DNA of 64,000 nucleotides from Dickeya chrysanthemi NCPPB 402 (GCF_000406105.1 NZ_CM001974.1:1-64000), one strand, 5' to 3'. Shown: positions 14,435-23,790, counted from the first letter of the stretch. Program-made: numbers and translations. The notes: generated by a model from the sequence alone, not told the origin.

Positions 14435-14528
14435 GCTTATCCTTTTTTATAAGTCCTTATCTTTTCGGATATTACTTTACCGGGTTAATGATTAACAGGA
14501 TAGAAGGGTTTTGAATAAAATCATTATA

Positions 14529-14541
14529 AATCATTGTCTTA
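14529..14541 (+). promoter_or_regulatory. Possible IHF site
   Basis: AATCATTGTCTTA matches the IHF consensus WATCARNNNNTTR except at position six, in an AT-rich stretch about 30 bp upstream of the sigma-54 -24 element. IHF bending is usual between an enhancer and a sigma-54 promoter; the call rests on sequence and position only. Confidence 0.45.
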
Positions 14542-14567
14542 AATTTATATTGTCAAATAAGAAAAGA

Positions 14568-14584
14568 CTGGCACGGTTTTGGCA
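14568..14584 (+). promoter_or_regulatory. Sigma-54 promoter for slipin-rtcB
   Basis: CTGGCACGGTTTTGGCA has the diagnostic GG-N10-GC spacing (GG at 14570-14571, GC at 14582-14583) and one mismatch to the TTGCA -12 box. Transcription should begin near 14595. This excludes any slipin start codon upstream of that point. Confidence 0.88.
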
Positions 14585-14686
14585 AAAATACCGGGGCTAT
14601 ACACAGGGAGGGAAGCATACCCGGTTACGGCTGGGGGAGCCGGTGATGTTGTTCCCGGATATTTTATGAAAGGGATTAAAAAGAAG

Positions 14687-15580
14687 ATGTTCAAGAAAAT
14701 AACAATAAGAAAAGGGCAACTCGGTTTACTCAGCCAAAACGGCAACGTGCGGCGGATCCTGGAAACGGGTGCTCATATCGTATTGGGTTGGCCACGGAAA
14801 CGGACGGTGGCGTTCATCGAGCAGGATGGTTCCAGGGTTGAAACCGCGCTTGCCGAACATCTACGTCGGTTTCATCCGGAGTGGGTTGCGCGCTACTGCC
14901 TGCCGGCGGATATGGCGGATGATGAGATTGGCTTGCGCTATGACCGCGAACACCTGTGTGAGATTTTGCCGCCGGGGACACGGCGTTTGTACTGGCGTCG
15001 GGATGAACGGCAGGCTATCGAGCGTATTTCCGTCAATGAGACTCAGGTGCCGGCAAGGCTGTTGCCGGCATTCATGCAGCCCGACTTACGTGGGCAGGTG
15101 GTCGCCGGTGATGCCGGCGTATTGGTCGCTGCGGTACCGACATGGCATGTTGGGATTTTGCATCTTAATGGGCAGCCTTCGGCACTGTTGCCGCCGGGTA
15201 ATCATGGCTACTGGCGTTTCAATCGTAGTGTGAGTGTGACGATGGTGGACACGCGCTTACAGGCGCTGGATGTTGAAGATATCGAGGTGCTGACGGCAGA
15301 TCGGATCAGCGTGCGTCTGACGTTATTGGCGAATTGGCGCTACAGCGATGTTCTGGCCGCGTTTACGCAGTTGGCGCAACCAGAAGCGCATCTATGCCGG
15401 GCTTTACAGGTTGTGCTGCGGGATGTGGTGGGAATGCATACTTTTGATGAACTGCTGACCCGGAAACATACCGTTGGGGCGCAGGTCAGTGAGCAACTGG
15501 AGCAGCAATTGACGGGTTACGGAATAGCGCTGGTTTCGCTGGCCGTGATGGACACCGAAGGCTATAACGCCGCCTGGTAA
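14687..15580 (+). CDS. Slipin / SPFH-domain protein of the rtc operon
   Basis: SPFH (band 7, stomatin-like) family protein found in some rtcB operons. The start at ATG 14687 (MFKKITIRKGQLGLL, 297 aa) is chosen because the open frame from 14579 begins inside the sigma-54 promoter; ATG 14666, seven codons longer, is also possible. An N-terminal strand-rich region is followed by the SPFH core from about residue 145 (DTRLQALDVEDIEVLTADRI region) and a helical tail. No obvious transmembrane segment is seen, unlike classical slipins. First gene of the operon, 67 bases before rtcB. Family call is good, role in RNA repair unknown. Confidence 0.82.
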   Translation: MFKKITIRKGQLGLLSQNGNVRRILETGAHIVLGWPRKRTVAFIEQDGSRVETALAEHLRRFHPEWVARYCLPADMADDEIGLRYDREHLCEILPPGTRRLYWRRDERQAIERISVNETQVPARLLPAFMQPDLRGQVVAGDAGVLVAAVPTWHVGILHLNGQPSALLPPGNHGYWRFNRSVSVTMVDTRLQALDVEDIEVLTADRISVRLTLLANWRYSDVLAAFTQLAQPEAHLCRALQVVLRDVVGMHTFDELLTRKHTVGAQVSEQLEQQLTGYGIALVSLAVMDTEGYNAAW

Positions 15581-15647
15581 CCGGCACGGCGTTAACGTTA
15601 AATAAAAATAACTATTTGAATTAAAAATAAATTAAGGGATTTGCACC

Positions 15648-16871
15648 ATGCATAACGATTATCAGGTGCTGGATGCGCCGCATGGCGTACCGGTAAAAAT
15701 GTGGACGCACGGTGTTCCGGTCGAGCCTGAGGCCCGCGAACAATTACTGAATACGGCGAAGATGCCGTTTATTTTCAGTCATCTGGCGGTGATGCCGGAT
15801 GTCCATGTCGGCAAGGGGTCTACGATCGGCAGTGTGATACCCACTCGCGGCGCCATTATTCCGGCCGCGGTGGGGGTGGATATCGGTTGCGGTATGACGG
15901 CGGTACGAACTTCGCTGGTTGCCGCCGATTTACCGGACAATCTGTTGGGTATTCGCAGCGCCATTGAGCAGGCGGTTCCTCATGGGCGTAGCGTGAATCG
16001 TGGTGGACGGGATAAAGGTGCATGGCATCAACCGCCGCCGCGCGTTGATGCCCACTGGCGGCAACTGGATGCCGGGTTCAAACGTATTACCGAACACTAT
16101 CCGTCGTTGCTGAAAACCAATAATTACCACCACCTGGGTACGCTCGGAACCGGTAACCATTTTATCGAATTGTGTCTCGATGAAGCGGATCGGGTGTGGG
16201 TGATGCTGCACAGCGGTTCCCGTGGTATCGGCAATGCCATCGGCAATGTGTTTATCACGTTGGCGCAGCAAGACATGCGGCAGCATATTGCGAATCTACC
16301 GGACCGTAATTTGGCGTATTTCGCCGAAGGTAGCCGTCATTTCGATGACTACATGTATGCGGTTGGCTGGGCACAGGGTTATGCGCGCCATAACCGCGAG
16401 GTGATGATGGAACAGGTGCTGCAGGCATTGGCACAGGTGCTTCCCAAGCCGTTTACCGCCCGGCAGGCGGCGGTGGATTGCCACCACAATTATGTACAAC
16501 AGGAAACACATTTTGGCGAGTCGGTGCTGGTAACGCGTAAGGGCGCGGTATCGGCCCATCACGGGCAGATGGGGATTATTCCCGGCTCGATGGGAGCAAA
16601 AAGTTTCATTGTGCGTGGTTTGGGCAATCAAGAGAGCTTTTGTTCCTGTAGCCATGGCGCCGGGCGCACCATGAGCCGAACGGCGGCAAAAAAGCAGTTT
16701 ACGGTTGAAGACCACGTTCGGGCGACAGCCCACGTCGAATGTCGAAAGGACCATGACGTGATTGATGAAATTCCCATGGCGTACAAAGACATTGATGCCG
16801 TGATGGCGGCGCAGGCGTCGCTGGTCGAGATTGTTCACACGCTGCGGCAGGTGGTGTGTGTAAAAGGATAA
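15648..16871 (+). CDS. rtcB: RNA-splicing ligase RtcB
   Basis: GTP- and manganese-dependent ligase joining RNA 3'-phosphate or 2',3'-cyclic phosphate ends to 5'-OH ends. 407 aa; metal-binding Cys81 in GVDIGCGM, histidines in GTGNHFIEL, HSGSRG and HHNYV, and the guanylylated His336 in SHGAGR are all present. Second gene after the slipin, under the sigma-54/RtcR promoter. The usual partner gene rtcA (RNA cyclase) does not follow; only a short open remnant and a hairpin lie downstream. Confidence 0.97.
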   Translation: MHNDYQVLDAPHGVPVKMWTHGVPVEPEAREQLLNTAKMPFIFSHLAVMPDVHVGKGSTIGSVIPTRGAIIPAAVGVDIGCGMTAVRTSLVAADLPDNLLGIRSAIEQAVPHGRSVNRGGRDKGAWHQPPPRVDAHWRQLDAGFKRITEHYPSLLKTNNYHHLGTLGTGNHFIELCLDEADRVWVMLHSGSRGIGNAIGNVFITLAQQDMRQHIANLPDRNLAYFAEGSRHFDDYMYAVGWAQGYARHNREVMMEQVLQALAQVLPKPFTARQAAVDCHHNYVQQETHFGESVLVTRKGAVSAHHGQMGIIPGSMGAKSFIVRGLGNQESFCSCSHGAGRTMSRTAAKKQFTVEDHVRATAHVECRKDHDVIDEIPMAYKDIDAVMAAQASLVEIVHTLRQVVCVKG

Positions 16872-16905
16872 TGAGAGAAAAATATGGAAGATGAATCTGG
16901 TGTGA

Positions 16906-16995
16906 GTGCGCGAACGGCACGTACTGGATGCGACGCTGGCGGGCATGGATCAGACGTTGAACCGGTTGCTGTTTGACACGGTGATGGGGGGATGA
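16906..16995 (+). pseudogene. 29-codon open remnant after rtcB
   Basis: A GTG-started frame encoding a helical-looking peptide (VLDATLAGMDQTLNRLLFD core) lies 34 bases past rtcB. It resembles the C-terminal end of a real protein more than random sequence, but I do not recognise the family. It could be the tail of a deleted operon gene; it does not look like the end of RtcA. Confidence 0.3.
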
Positions 16996-17002
16996 TTGAC
17001 CT

Positions 17003-17028
17003 GTAAAGCCGACGATAGCCGGTTTTAC
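17003..17028 (+). terminator. Hairpin after the rtc operon
   Basis: Arms GTAAAGCCG / CGGTTTTAC (one G-U pair) with an 8-base loop. No T-run follows, so it is only a possible terminator for slipin-rtcB. Confidence 0.4.
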
Positions 17029-17253
17029 CTATCGCACCGATTTTCAAAACCGTTGCGAACCGCTACGCATTTCTTCATACAATCCCGCTTTCTGTCTTTG
17101 CCGGATACCGATTGCTGGCGTTACACTTTTCGCCGGCGTAACGTTTTGCGCCCAGCCAGAGCATGAACTGTAAGGCGCCCGTCGCAGAGATGGCGGCGGG
17201 TACGGCCTATTTACTTTTATCGAACGTTTATCGAAAGCAAGCGTGGAGCCCTG

Positions 17254-18606
17254 ATGACCAGACATTATGACTATCTCGCCATTGGTGGCGGCAGCGGCGG
17301 TATTGCCTCCATCAACCGTGCGGCCATGTACGGCAAGAAATGCGCGCTGATTGAAGCCAAACATCTGGGCGGCACCTGCGTCAACGTCGGGTGCGTGCCG
17401 AAGAAAGTGATGTGGCATGCGGCGCAGATCGCCGAAGCCATTCACCACTACGGGCCGGATTATGGCTTTGATGTCACCGTCAATCAGTTCAATTGGGATA
17501 CGTTGCTGAAAAACCGCAGCGCTTACATCGACCGTATCCACCAGTCCTACAATAATGTGCTGGGGAAAAATCAGGTCGATGTGATTCAGGGCTTTGCCCG
17601 TTTTGTGGATGCGAAAACAGTGGAAGTGAACGGTGAGCGCATCACCGCCGACCATATTCTGATCGCCACCGGCGGCCGCCCGACGCGCCCGGACATTCCC
17701 GGTGCGGAATACGGCATTGATTCCGATGGCTTCTTTGAGCTGACCGCGCTGCCGCCGAGGGTTGCCGTCGTGGGTGCCGGTTACATCGCGGTGGAAATCG
17801 CCGGCGTGTTGAATGCGCTCGGCTCTGACGTTCACCTGTTCGTGCGCAAACACGCGCCGCTGCGCCAGTTCGACCCGCTGATTGTGGAAACGTTGGTGGA
17901 AGTGATGACCACCGAAGGCCCGGCACTGCATACCGAGTCTATCCCTAAAGCGGTGGTGAAAAATGCCGACGGTAGCCTGACGCTGCAACTGGAAAGCGGG
18001 CATGAACACACCGTGGATTGCCTGATCTGGGCGATTGGTCGTGAACCAGCGAACGATAAGGTAAACCTGGAAGCGGCAGGTGTCGTACTGAACAACAAGG
18101 GCTACATCGTGGTGGATAAATTCCAGAACACCACTGTGCCGGGTATCTACGCGGTGGGCGACAATACCGGTGCCGTTGAGCTGACGCCGGTCGCCGTGGC
18201 GGCGGGTCGCCGTTTGTCTGAGCGCTTGTTTAACAACAAGCCGGACGAGCATCTGGATTACAGCAATATCCCGACTGTCGTATTCAGCCACCCGCCGATC
18301 GGCACTATCGGATTAACCGAACCGCAGGCGCGTGAGCAGTACGGCGACGATCAGGTGAAAGTCTACAAATCGGCTTTTACCGCCATGTATACCGCAGTGA
18401 CGCAGCATCGCCAGCCATGCCGTATGAAGCTGGTATGTGTGGGGCCGGAAGAGAAAATCGTCGGCGTGCACGGCATCGGTGTCGGGATGGATGAAATCCT
18501 GCAGGGCTTTGCGGTGGCGGTGAAGATGGGCGCGACCAAAAAAGACTTCGACAACACCGTGGCGATTCATCCAACGGCGGCAGAAGAGTTTGTTACTATG
18601 CGATAG
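17254..18606 (+). CDS. gor: Glutathione-disulfide reductase
   Basis: FAD/NADPH flavoenzyme that reduces oxidised glutathione in the cytoplasm. 450 aa as in E. coli; FAD-binding GGGSGG near the N-terminus, redox-active Cys42 and Cys47 in [14 protein letters not shown]-binding GAGYIAVE, and the C-terminal HPTAAEE segment with the catalytic histidine. Complete and apparently functional. A decayed partial second copy lies at 22880-23190, which points to an old duplication. Confidence 0.97.
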   Translation: MTRHYDYLAIGGGSGGIASINRAAMYGKKCALIEAKHLGGTCVNVGCVPKKVMWHAAQIAEAIHHYGPDYGFDVTVNQFNWDTLLKNRSAYIDRIHQSYNNVLGKNQVDVIQGFARFVDAKTVEVNGERITADHILIATGGRPTRPDIPGAEYGIDSDGFFELTALPPRVAVVGAGYIAVEIAGVLNALGSDVHLFVRKHAPLRQFDPLIVETLVEVMTTEGPALHTESIPKAVVKNADGSLTLQLESGHEHTVDCLIWAIGREPANDKVNLEAAGVVLNNKGYIVVDKFQNTTVPGIYAVGDNTGAVELTPVAVAAGRRLSERLFNNKPDEHLDYSNIPTVVFSHPPIGTIGLTEPQAREQYGDDQVKVYKSAFTAMYTAVTQHRQPCRMKLVCVGPEEKIVGVHGIGVGMDEILQGFAVAVKMGATKKDFDNTVAIHPTAAEEFVTMR

Positions 18607-18644
18607 CACGTAAGATCGTGATGTGCTTATGTCGCGCTGTTCAT

Positions 18645-18668
18645 CAGGGTGAAACTATTTTCACCCTG
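18645..18668 (+). terminator. Hairpin after gor
   Basis: Perfect 10 bp stem CAGGGTGAAA / TTTCACCCTG with loop CTAT, 38 bases after the gor stop. There is no T-run, so the terminator call is moderate. Confidence 0.55.
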
Positions 18669-19094
18669 AGCCATGCAGGTTAGGCAGAGTTCCTCAATGA
18701 CTTGATGACTTTCATTCACCCTGAAATATCTTGTCTTATACCCGTTCACCAACATGACGTTTCTTCCTGCCGGGTAATTTCAGCCAAATTGTGGTGTGCG
18801 GTGATTATTGTTACAGCGGTTTATTATGATGAAACCGTTTGTCATTTTATGTCATAAAAAGGCATGTCGTGAAATAATCAGGTGGTTGTTTTTCAGGTAT
18901 ATCTGATTCAGGTCTATATGATGATGTTGTCATTATTATGACGTTTGGTTTTTTTAGTGATTTTCTGGTCAATGCGTTTTTTTCTTGTCAGTAAGTTCTT
19001 CATGTTAAAAATCATTTTTTATTTCTGGGAAGGTGAAGTAGGTGGCTAAGGTATATTGATAAAGCGCATTTTTAATAAGTGCATGGTGGTATTA
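18669..19094. other. AT-rich leader before the acyltransferase cluster
   Basis: About 425 bp without a credible gene. The sequence becomes very AT-rich toward the right with many T-runs and repeats of TGTCAT/ATGACA-like words (for example around 18838-18875 and 18930-18945), as is common in H-NS-silenced acquired clusters. It probably holds the promoter of the MBOAT cluster; I could not fix a single -35/-10 pair. Confidence 0.5.
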
Positions 19095-20498
19095 ATGAAT
19101 TTCCTTTCTGTTGAATTTTCCTTTTTCTTTCTCGTTTTGTTTTTGATTTATTGGCTTTTTTCTCCCTGGATAAAAGTACAGAATCTTATTCTGCTTGTGA
19201 CGGGTTATGGCCTTGTTCTGCTATCCAGCTGGCAGTCTTTGACCGTGCTGCTATTGTTTAGTACTTGTGTTTGTTTTCTTTTGAAGTTAGCGGCGCATAC
19301 TGAGTTTAGAAAACTTTCTGTTTATTTGTTGATTTTTTTTACTGTTGTTTTCTTTATTATGTTTAAGTATTACTCAGGTTTGCGTGATGACTTGCAAATG
19401 CTACTGAGTGAGTATCATATTGCCGTCACGCTTCCTGTGCTTAATGTATTGCTTCCTATTGGTTTATCATTTTATATATTTAACGCCGTTAGCCTGATCG
19501 TGTCAGTTGCAAAAGGTGAGATAAAGCAAAGCAATGTTTTTAATACTTTGCTTTATCTTAACTTTTTCCCCACCTTTATTTCTGGTCCCATCAACCGGGC
19601 AGCCTGGCTGCTACCCCAGATAGAGACAAAACGTCCACGCCGGCTAACGGAGTGGACACGGGCGCTGTTTCTTATTGCGCTGGCGATAGCCAAGCTATTC
19701 TGTTTAAACGAATGGCTGGATGAAAACTATGTTTCATCTGTATTCATTGATCCCGAAAACTATACCGGCTGGCAATGCATATTGGCAACGTATGCATGGG
19801 CCTGGCAGATTTATTTCAACTTTTCTGGTTACACCAATTTGGTAACAGGGATTGCCATTTTACTTGGCTTTCAGATAGGCACGAATTTTTCACATCCTTA
19901 TGTTGCTGATAATATAAAGGATTTTTGGCGAAGATGGCATGTAAGCCTCTCTTCGTTCATTCGTGATTATATCTATATCCCGTTAGGAGGGAGTCGTCAG
20001 GGATGGTGGCACACGCAGCTCAATATCTTCATTGCGATGGTATTGTCTGGTATCTGGCATGGCACCAGTATTACCTTTTTAATCTGGGGGGGAATACATG
20101 GTATTGGTTTGATTACCTATAACTTCTGGATTAAGTATCGGCAGAATAAAGAAATAATTCCGATACCTGGATGTCTTGCACGGTTATTCACCTTTCATTT
20201 TGTTTGTCTGGCCTGGATTTTCTTTAAGGCTGGCAGTGTGCATGATGCGTTGTACATTTTGGAAGCAATCTCCAGAGCGGATTCAGCACAGTTGACGGTA
20301 AACGATATATGGGGAATTTCTGGTTTCATTGTTTTATTGCTTCTCTATCCATCGTTAATAACGCTGCGTGAAAATATTGCTACTACGTTGAGACGTCTCG
20401 AATGGTATATGGTGCCTTTCGTGATTTTTTCATTTTTAGCCGTGGTTTTCTTTTTTGCGCCTGCTGGCGTGCCGGGGTTTATCTATGCAAACTTCTGA
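19095..20498 (+). CDS. MBOAT family O-acyltransferase (AlgI-like)
   Basis: Multi-pass inner-membrane acyltransferase of the AlgI/PatA/WssH type that passes acyl groups, usually acetyl, across the membrane for modifying a polysaccharide. Start chosen at ATG 19095 (MNFLSVEFSFFFL, 467 aa), the usual family opening; TTG 19056 and ATG 19083 would add a non-hydrophobic leader. The family active-site region is present: FWRRWHVSLSSFIRDYIYIP, then GIWHG with His322 and a second GGIHG with His335. First of three tightly packed genes. Lower GC than gor suggests acquisition. Confidence 0.9.
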   Translation: MNFLSVEFSFFFLVLFLIYWLFSPWIKVQNLILLVTGYGLVLLSSWQSLTVLLLFSTCVCFLLKLAAHTEFRKLSVYLLIFFTVVFFIMFKYYSGLRDDLQMLLSEYHIAVTLPVLNVLLPIGLSFYIFNAVSLIVSVAKGEIKQSNVFNTLLYLNFFPTFISGPINRAAWLLPQIETKRPRRLTEWTRALFLIALAIAKLFCLNEWLDENYVSSVFIDPENYTGWQCILATYAWAWQIYFNFSGYTNLVTGIAILLGFQIGTNFSHPYVADNIKDFWRRWHVSLSSFIRDYIYIPLGGSRQGWWHTQLNIFIAMVLSGIWHGTSITFLIWGGIHGIGLITYNFWIKYRQNKEIIPIPGCLARLFTFHFVCLAWIFFKAGSVHDALYILEAISRADSAQLTVNDIWGISGFIVLLLLYPSLITLRENIATTLRRLEWYMVPFVIFSFLAVVFFFAPAGVPGFIYANF

Positions 20499-21561
20499 AT
20501 ACCGCACCATGTTGGCTCATGTCTTTAAGAGCCTGCTTGTGATACTGAGCTGTATGGTTGGGTTGATATGGTTGGATCAGCAATCAATCAATAGTTATTG
20601 GGAGCTCCATTTTCATACTAAAAGTCCGTGGGATGGCATCACCAGCCCGTCATGGGTATTCGGTGATCGCCTGATGGAAGCCTCACAGGCAGCCAAAGAT
20701 TCATTTGTAGAGAGCCTGACATCCGTTCCCGAAGGTCACGCACAGCAGCCGCCAGGTGATGGCGCGTCTGTCACACCTCGGCAGGCAGCAAGGCCAATCG
20801 CTCCCCGGGAAAAGCCGTTACCCTGCGCTGCCGTCAAAGCCCCCGCCACTCATGTTGACGGCAATTCAACCAACAGTGCCAGTACCAATATTAGGGATGA
20901 CCATGTGGTATTGAACGCCGGGCAGGCGGTCCTTTTTATCGGTGATTCTATGATGGAGGGGGTGGCACCTCACGTCATTAAAATGTTACGCGACCGCTAT
21001 AGTGTGGCGGGTATTGATTTAAGTAAACGTAGCACTGGCCTGACGTACCCTCATTTTTTTAACTGGCCGTTAATATTGAGCCGTGAATTGGAAAAAAGGC
21101 AGGATATTGGCGTGCTGGTGGTGTTTTTAGGGTCAAACGACCCTTGGGATATGCCGTCTGGTAATGGTAAGAATTTCCTAAAGTTTGAGTCGCCGGCATG
21201 GGAGAGTGCGTATCGTGACCGTATCCGCTCTATACTGCATTCAGCTCGTGAAAAGCGGATTTCCGTCATATGGATTTCTCCCCCGAATGTGGAGAATAAG
21301 AAGCTCAATCATGGGATTAATTATATTAATGATTTGTTTGAGTCTGAAGTAAAAGCTGGCAATGAAATATCCATTCAGGTGAATGAGATTTTTGGCTATC
21401 AGAGAGGTATCTATTCTCCTGATATGGAACAGAATAAAGCGAAAGTGCGTATTCGCACTAATGATGGTGTTCATTTCTCGCTGACGGGACAAAAAATGAT
21501 TGCCGAACGTGTTTTTTCGAAAATAAATGTGAAGCCCTCATTGAATGAGATAAATCATTAG
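20485..21561 (+). CDS. SGNH hydrolase, AlgJ/AlgX- or DUF459-like
   Basis: Probable membrane-anchored periplasmic SGNH esterase or transferase that would take the acyl group delivered by the MBOAT protein. ATG 20485 lies inside the end of the MBOAT gene (14-base overlap) behind GGGG, giving 358 aa. N-terminal membrane anchor (about 9-30), a proline/alanine-rich low-complexity linker (about 75-135), then block I LFIGDSMMEG, block III LGSNDPW and block V DGVHFS, supplying the Ser, Asn and Asp/His residues of the fold. Substrate is unknown. Confidence 0.82.
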   Translation: MQTSEYRTMLAHVFKSLLVILSCMVGLIWLDQQSINSYWELHFHTKSPWDGITSPSWVFGDRLMEASQAAKDSFVESLTSVPEGHAQQPPGDGASVTPRQAARPIAPREKPLPCAAVKAPATHVDGNSTNSASTNIRDDHVVLNAGQAVLFIGDSMMEGVAPHVIKMLRDRYSVAGIDLSKRSTGLTYPHFFNWPLILSRELEKRQDIGVLVVFLGSNDPWDMPSGNGKNFLKFESPAWESAYRDRIRSILHSAREKRISVIWISPPNVENKKLNHGINYINDLFESEVKAGNEISIQVNEIFGYQRGIYSPDMEQNKAKVRIRTNDGVHFSLTGQKMIAERVFSKINVKPSLNEINH

Positions 21562-21562
21562 A

Positions 21563-22777
21563 ATGACAGATAAGGTAATGGATAAAAAAAGGTATTTAAT
21601 GATGATGACGCTCTGTCTGATTCAGCTCACATCCTGTAGCCGGGAAAATAATAATGTTCCTCAAACCACTACATTTCCAATGGGCGGAGAGAATGGGATT
21701 CAGTTAATCGATTATGGCGATCCGGGGTTGCAGCGGCTTAAACGTAAATTGAACCATAGCGATAAAGAAAAGATTCACATCCTGCAATTGGGGGATTCGC
21801 ATACCGCATCGGATTTTTTTTCCGGGCAACTGCGTCGTCATTTTAAACAGCAGTATGGAGACGGCGGCGTTGGTTTTATTAGTCCTTTGGCAATATCGGG
21901 TAACCGGTTTGATAACGTCTTGTTCTCAAATGCTAGCGGCTGGGACATGGTAACCAGCCGAAAAACCACGAATGCTGGATTTACATTAGGCGGCAATATC
22001 GCCACGCCGCGTCGGGACAATAATGACGCAGAGTTGGTTGTACGTGACACTGACCCGGCTTTTTTAATGCAAGCGCTGTACCGTAATCAGGCGAACGGGA
22101 AGATACAGATCCAGCATCAGACGGTTGTGCTGCCATGCAGCCAGTCCCGCTGGGTATTGAGCCAGCCAGTGACTGTCCAGTCGCCCGTCAGGTATTCGCT
22201 GGCGCCTTCGGGAGGGAGCCAACTGGCCGGATGGCTGCTGTCATCCAGTCACCGTGGCGGCGTCATGTTGAGTGCGCTTGGTATCAATGGCGCTCGGGTT
22301 TCCATGCTGGATAAATGGCGCGATAACTGGTTATCCACGTTACAAATGCTGAAGCCGGACATGGTAGTCATGGCGTACGGTACGAACGAAGCCTTTGACC
22401 AACAACTTGATATTCAACGTTATCAGCAAAATTATAGCGAATATGTGCAGGCTATCAGGCGAGTGTTGCCGGAAGCGGTCATTCTGCTGGTTGGCCCCGG
22501 TAGCAGTATCAGCAATAAAAATGGCGCATCTTGTCGGCAGCACCAGCCGGTTTTGCTAAAACCGGTTATTCAGGCCCAGCGAGAGGTCGCCCAATCCTAT
22601 CACACGCTGTTTTGGAGCTGGTTTGATTACATGGGGGGAGACTGTGCCATTGAACGCTGGCAACAACAGGGAATTGCACGCCCCGACTTGATTCATCTGA
22701 CCCAGCAAGGGTACCAGCGTAGTGCTGACGCGCTATGGCGGCAGTTTGTGGCATTACTGAATGCAACTCAGGAATAG
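21563..22777 (+). CDS. GDSL/SGNH-family lipoprotein
   Basis: Exported lipoprotein with an SGNH hydrolase fold, likely working on the same surface polymer as the two preceding genes. 404 aa starting one base after the previous stop codon. Signal peptide ends in the lipobox LTSC (Cys25). Block I LQLGDSHTASDFF, block III YGTNEA and block V DLIHLTQQGY are visible. The gene closes a three-gene acylation cluster. Which polymer is modified (cellulose, capsule, peptidoglycan) cannot be read from the window. Confidence 0.82.
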   Translation: MTDKVMDKKRYLMMMTLCLIQLTSCSRENNNVPQTTTFPMGGENGIQLIDYGDPGLQRLKRKLNHSDKEKIHILQLGDSHTASDFFSGQLRRHFKQQYGDGGVGFISPLAISGNRFDNVLFSNASGWDMVTSRKTTNAGFTLGGNIATPRRDNNDAELVVRDTDPAFLMQALYRNQANGKIQIQHQTVVLPCSQSRWVLSQPVTVQSPVRYSLAPSGGSQLAGWLLSSSHRGGVMLSALGINGARVSMLDKWRDNWLSTLQMLKPDMVVMAYGTNEAFDQQLDIQRYQQNYSEYVQAIRRVLPEAVILLVGPGSSISNKNGASCRQHQPVLLKPVIQAQREVAQSYHTLFWSWFDYMGGDCAIERWQQQGIARPDLIHLTQQGYQRSADALWRQFVALLNATQE

Positions 22778-22821
22778 CGGTATAGCTGTTCGCCGGATGG
22801 CTACCATTAGACTGCTGCCTT

Positions 22822-22885
22822 ACCCGCCCTGATAACGCCCCGGTTTATGCCAGTTCATCAGCATGGCGTTCATCGCCAGTGCGCT
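22822..22885 (+). repeat. Duplicated 3' end of the YitT-family gene
   Basis: These 64 bases match 27427-27490, the last 64 bases (seen on the plus strand) of the YitT-family gene, with only two mismatches and the same orientation. The match stops exactly where similarity to gor begins, at the shared word TGCGCT. Confidence 0.93.
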
Positions 22886-23190
22886 CGGCTCCGATGTTCA
22901 ACCGTTTGTGCGCAAGCATTCGCCGCTGCGCCAGTTAGATCTGCTGATTGTGGGTACGCTGGTGGAAGTGATGAATACCGAAGGCCTGATGCTGCAACTG
23001 GAAAGCGGACGCGAACAAACCGTGGATTGCCTGATCTGGGCGATTGGACGTGAACCGGCGAACGATAGTATAAATCTGGATGCGGCGGGCTTGGCGCACA
23101 ACAGCAAAGGCTACACATGGTGGATAAATTCCAGAACACCACGGTACCGTGACAACACCGGCACCGTTGAGCTGACACCGGTCGCCGTGG
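22880..23190 (+). pseudogene. Decayed internal fragment of gor
   Basis: Partial second copy of glutathione reductase matching gor 17814-18199 (residues about 188-315). The translated pieces [30 protein letters not shown] and [11 protein letters not shown] match gor closely, but about 57 bases (residues around 223-241) and a further short stretch near 23150 are missing and a one-base loss shifts the frame near 23115. It lacks both the FAD/redox N-terminus and the dimerisation domain, so it cannot be functional. Confidence 0.92.
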
Positions 23191-23209
23191 TGTTGTAAGC
23201 ACACCTATT

Positions 23210-23790
23210 TTAGTTCCACGCACTTTTTGAGGTTTCCGGGTTTTCAGCCATCAATCTGTATTCTTCCGGCGTGAGGTTATTCAGGGATTCATGAGGACGC
23301 TCGCAGTTATATTCGTTCAGCCAGCGCTCCATTATTTCCCGGACTTCATTCAGTGTTTTGAACAAATAAAAATCCAGTATTTCTACCCGGTACGTTCGGT
23401 TGAACTGTTCGATAGAGGCATTCTGTGTGGGTTTTCCCTGCTTGATAAATTCCAGCGTGACACTATGCTCTTCTGCCTACCGCGTCAGAGTCAACGATAT
23501 CAGTTCCAGTCCATGCTCAGTTTTAGTGGATAACCACGGCTTGCCTCCATTCATTCTGCTCAGCTCTCGGACTACTTGTTGTATCGGGATATTCTGGTCG
23601 ATTTCTATCACCAGAACTTCTCGGTTAAAGTCATCCACTACATTGAAGGTACGAAAACATCTGCCACATATCAGCGCATCATGCATAAAATCGACTGGCC
23701 AGCTTTGGTACAGCTGTTTCTGAGTCACCAGCGGAGCTGGATTGCGTACCGGCAGTCTGAGGCGAAAATTCAGTTTCAGCAGGCAGTAAA
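23210..23790 (-). pseudogene. IS3-family transposase (orfB) remnant
   Basis: Minus-strand remains of a DDE integrase of the IS3 family, IS407-like group: FMHDALICGRCFRTFNV and VVDDFNREVLVIEID match the catalytic core, and after an in-frame stop near 23477 the tail continues as TLEFIKQGKPTQNAS, EQFNRTYR, EIMERWLNEYN and RPHESLNNLTPEEY, ending at the stop 23210-23212. The N-terminal part, orfA and both inverted-repeat ends were not found, so the element is dead. Confidence 0.85.

Noticed and set aside
17044..18291. 415-codon minus-strand open frame across gor
   Set aside because: Antisense shadow of gor with no family match.
22863..23198. Apparent 111-codon protein with glutathione reductase similarity
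   Set aside because: It is a chimaera of the duplicated YitT-gene tail and a deleted, frame-shifted gor piece, so a pseudogene and not a new reductase.
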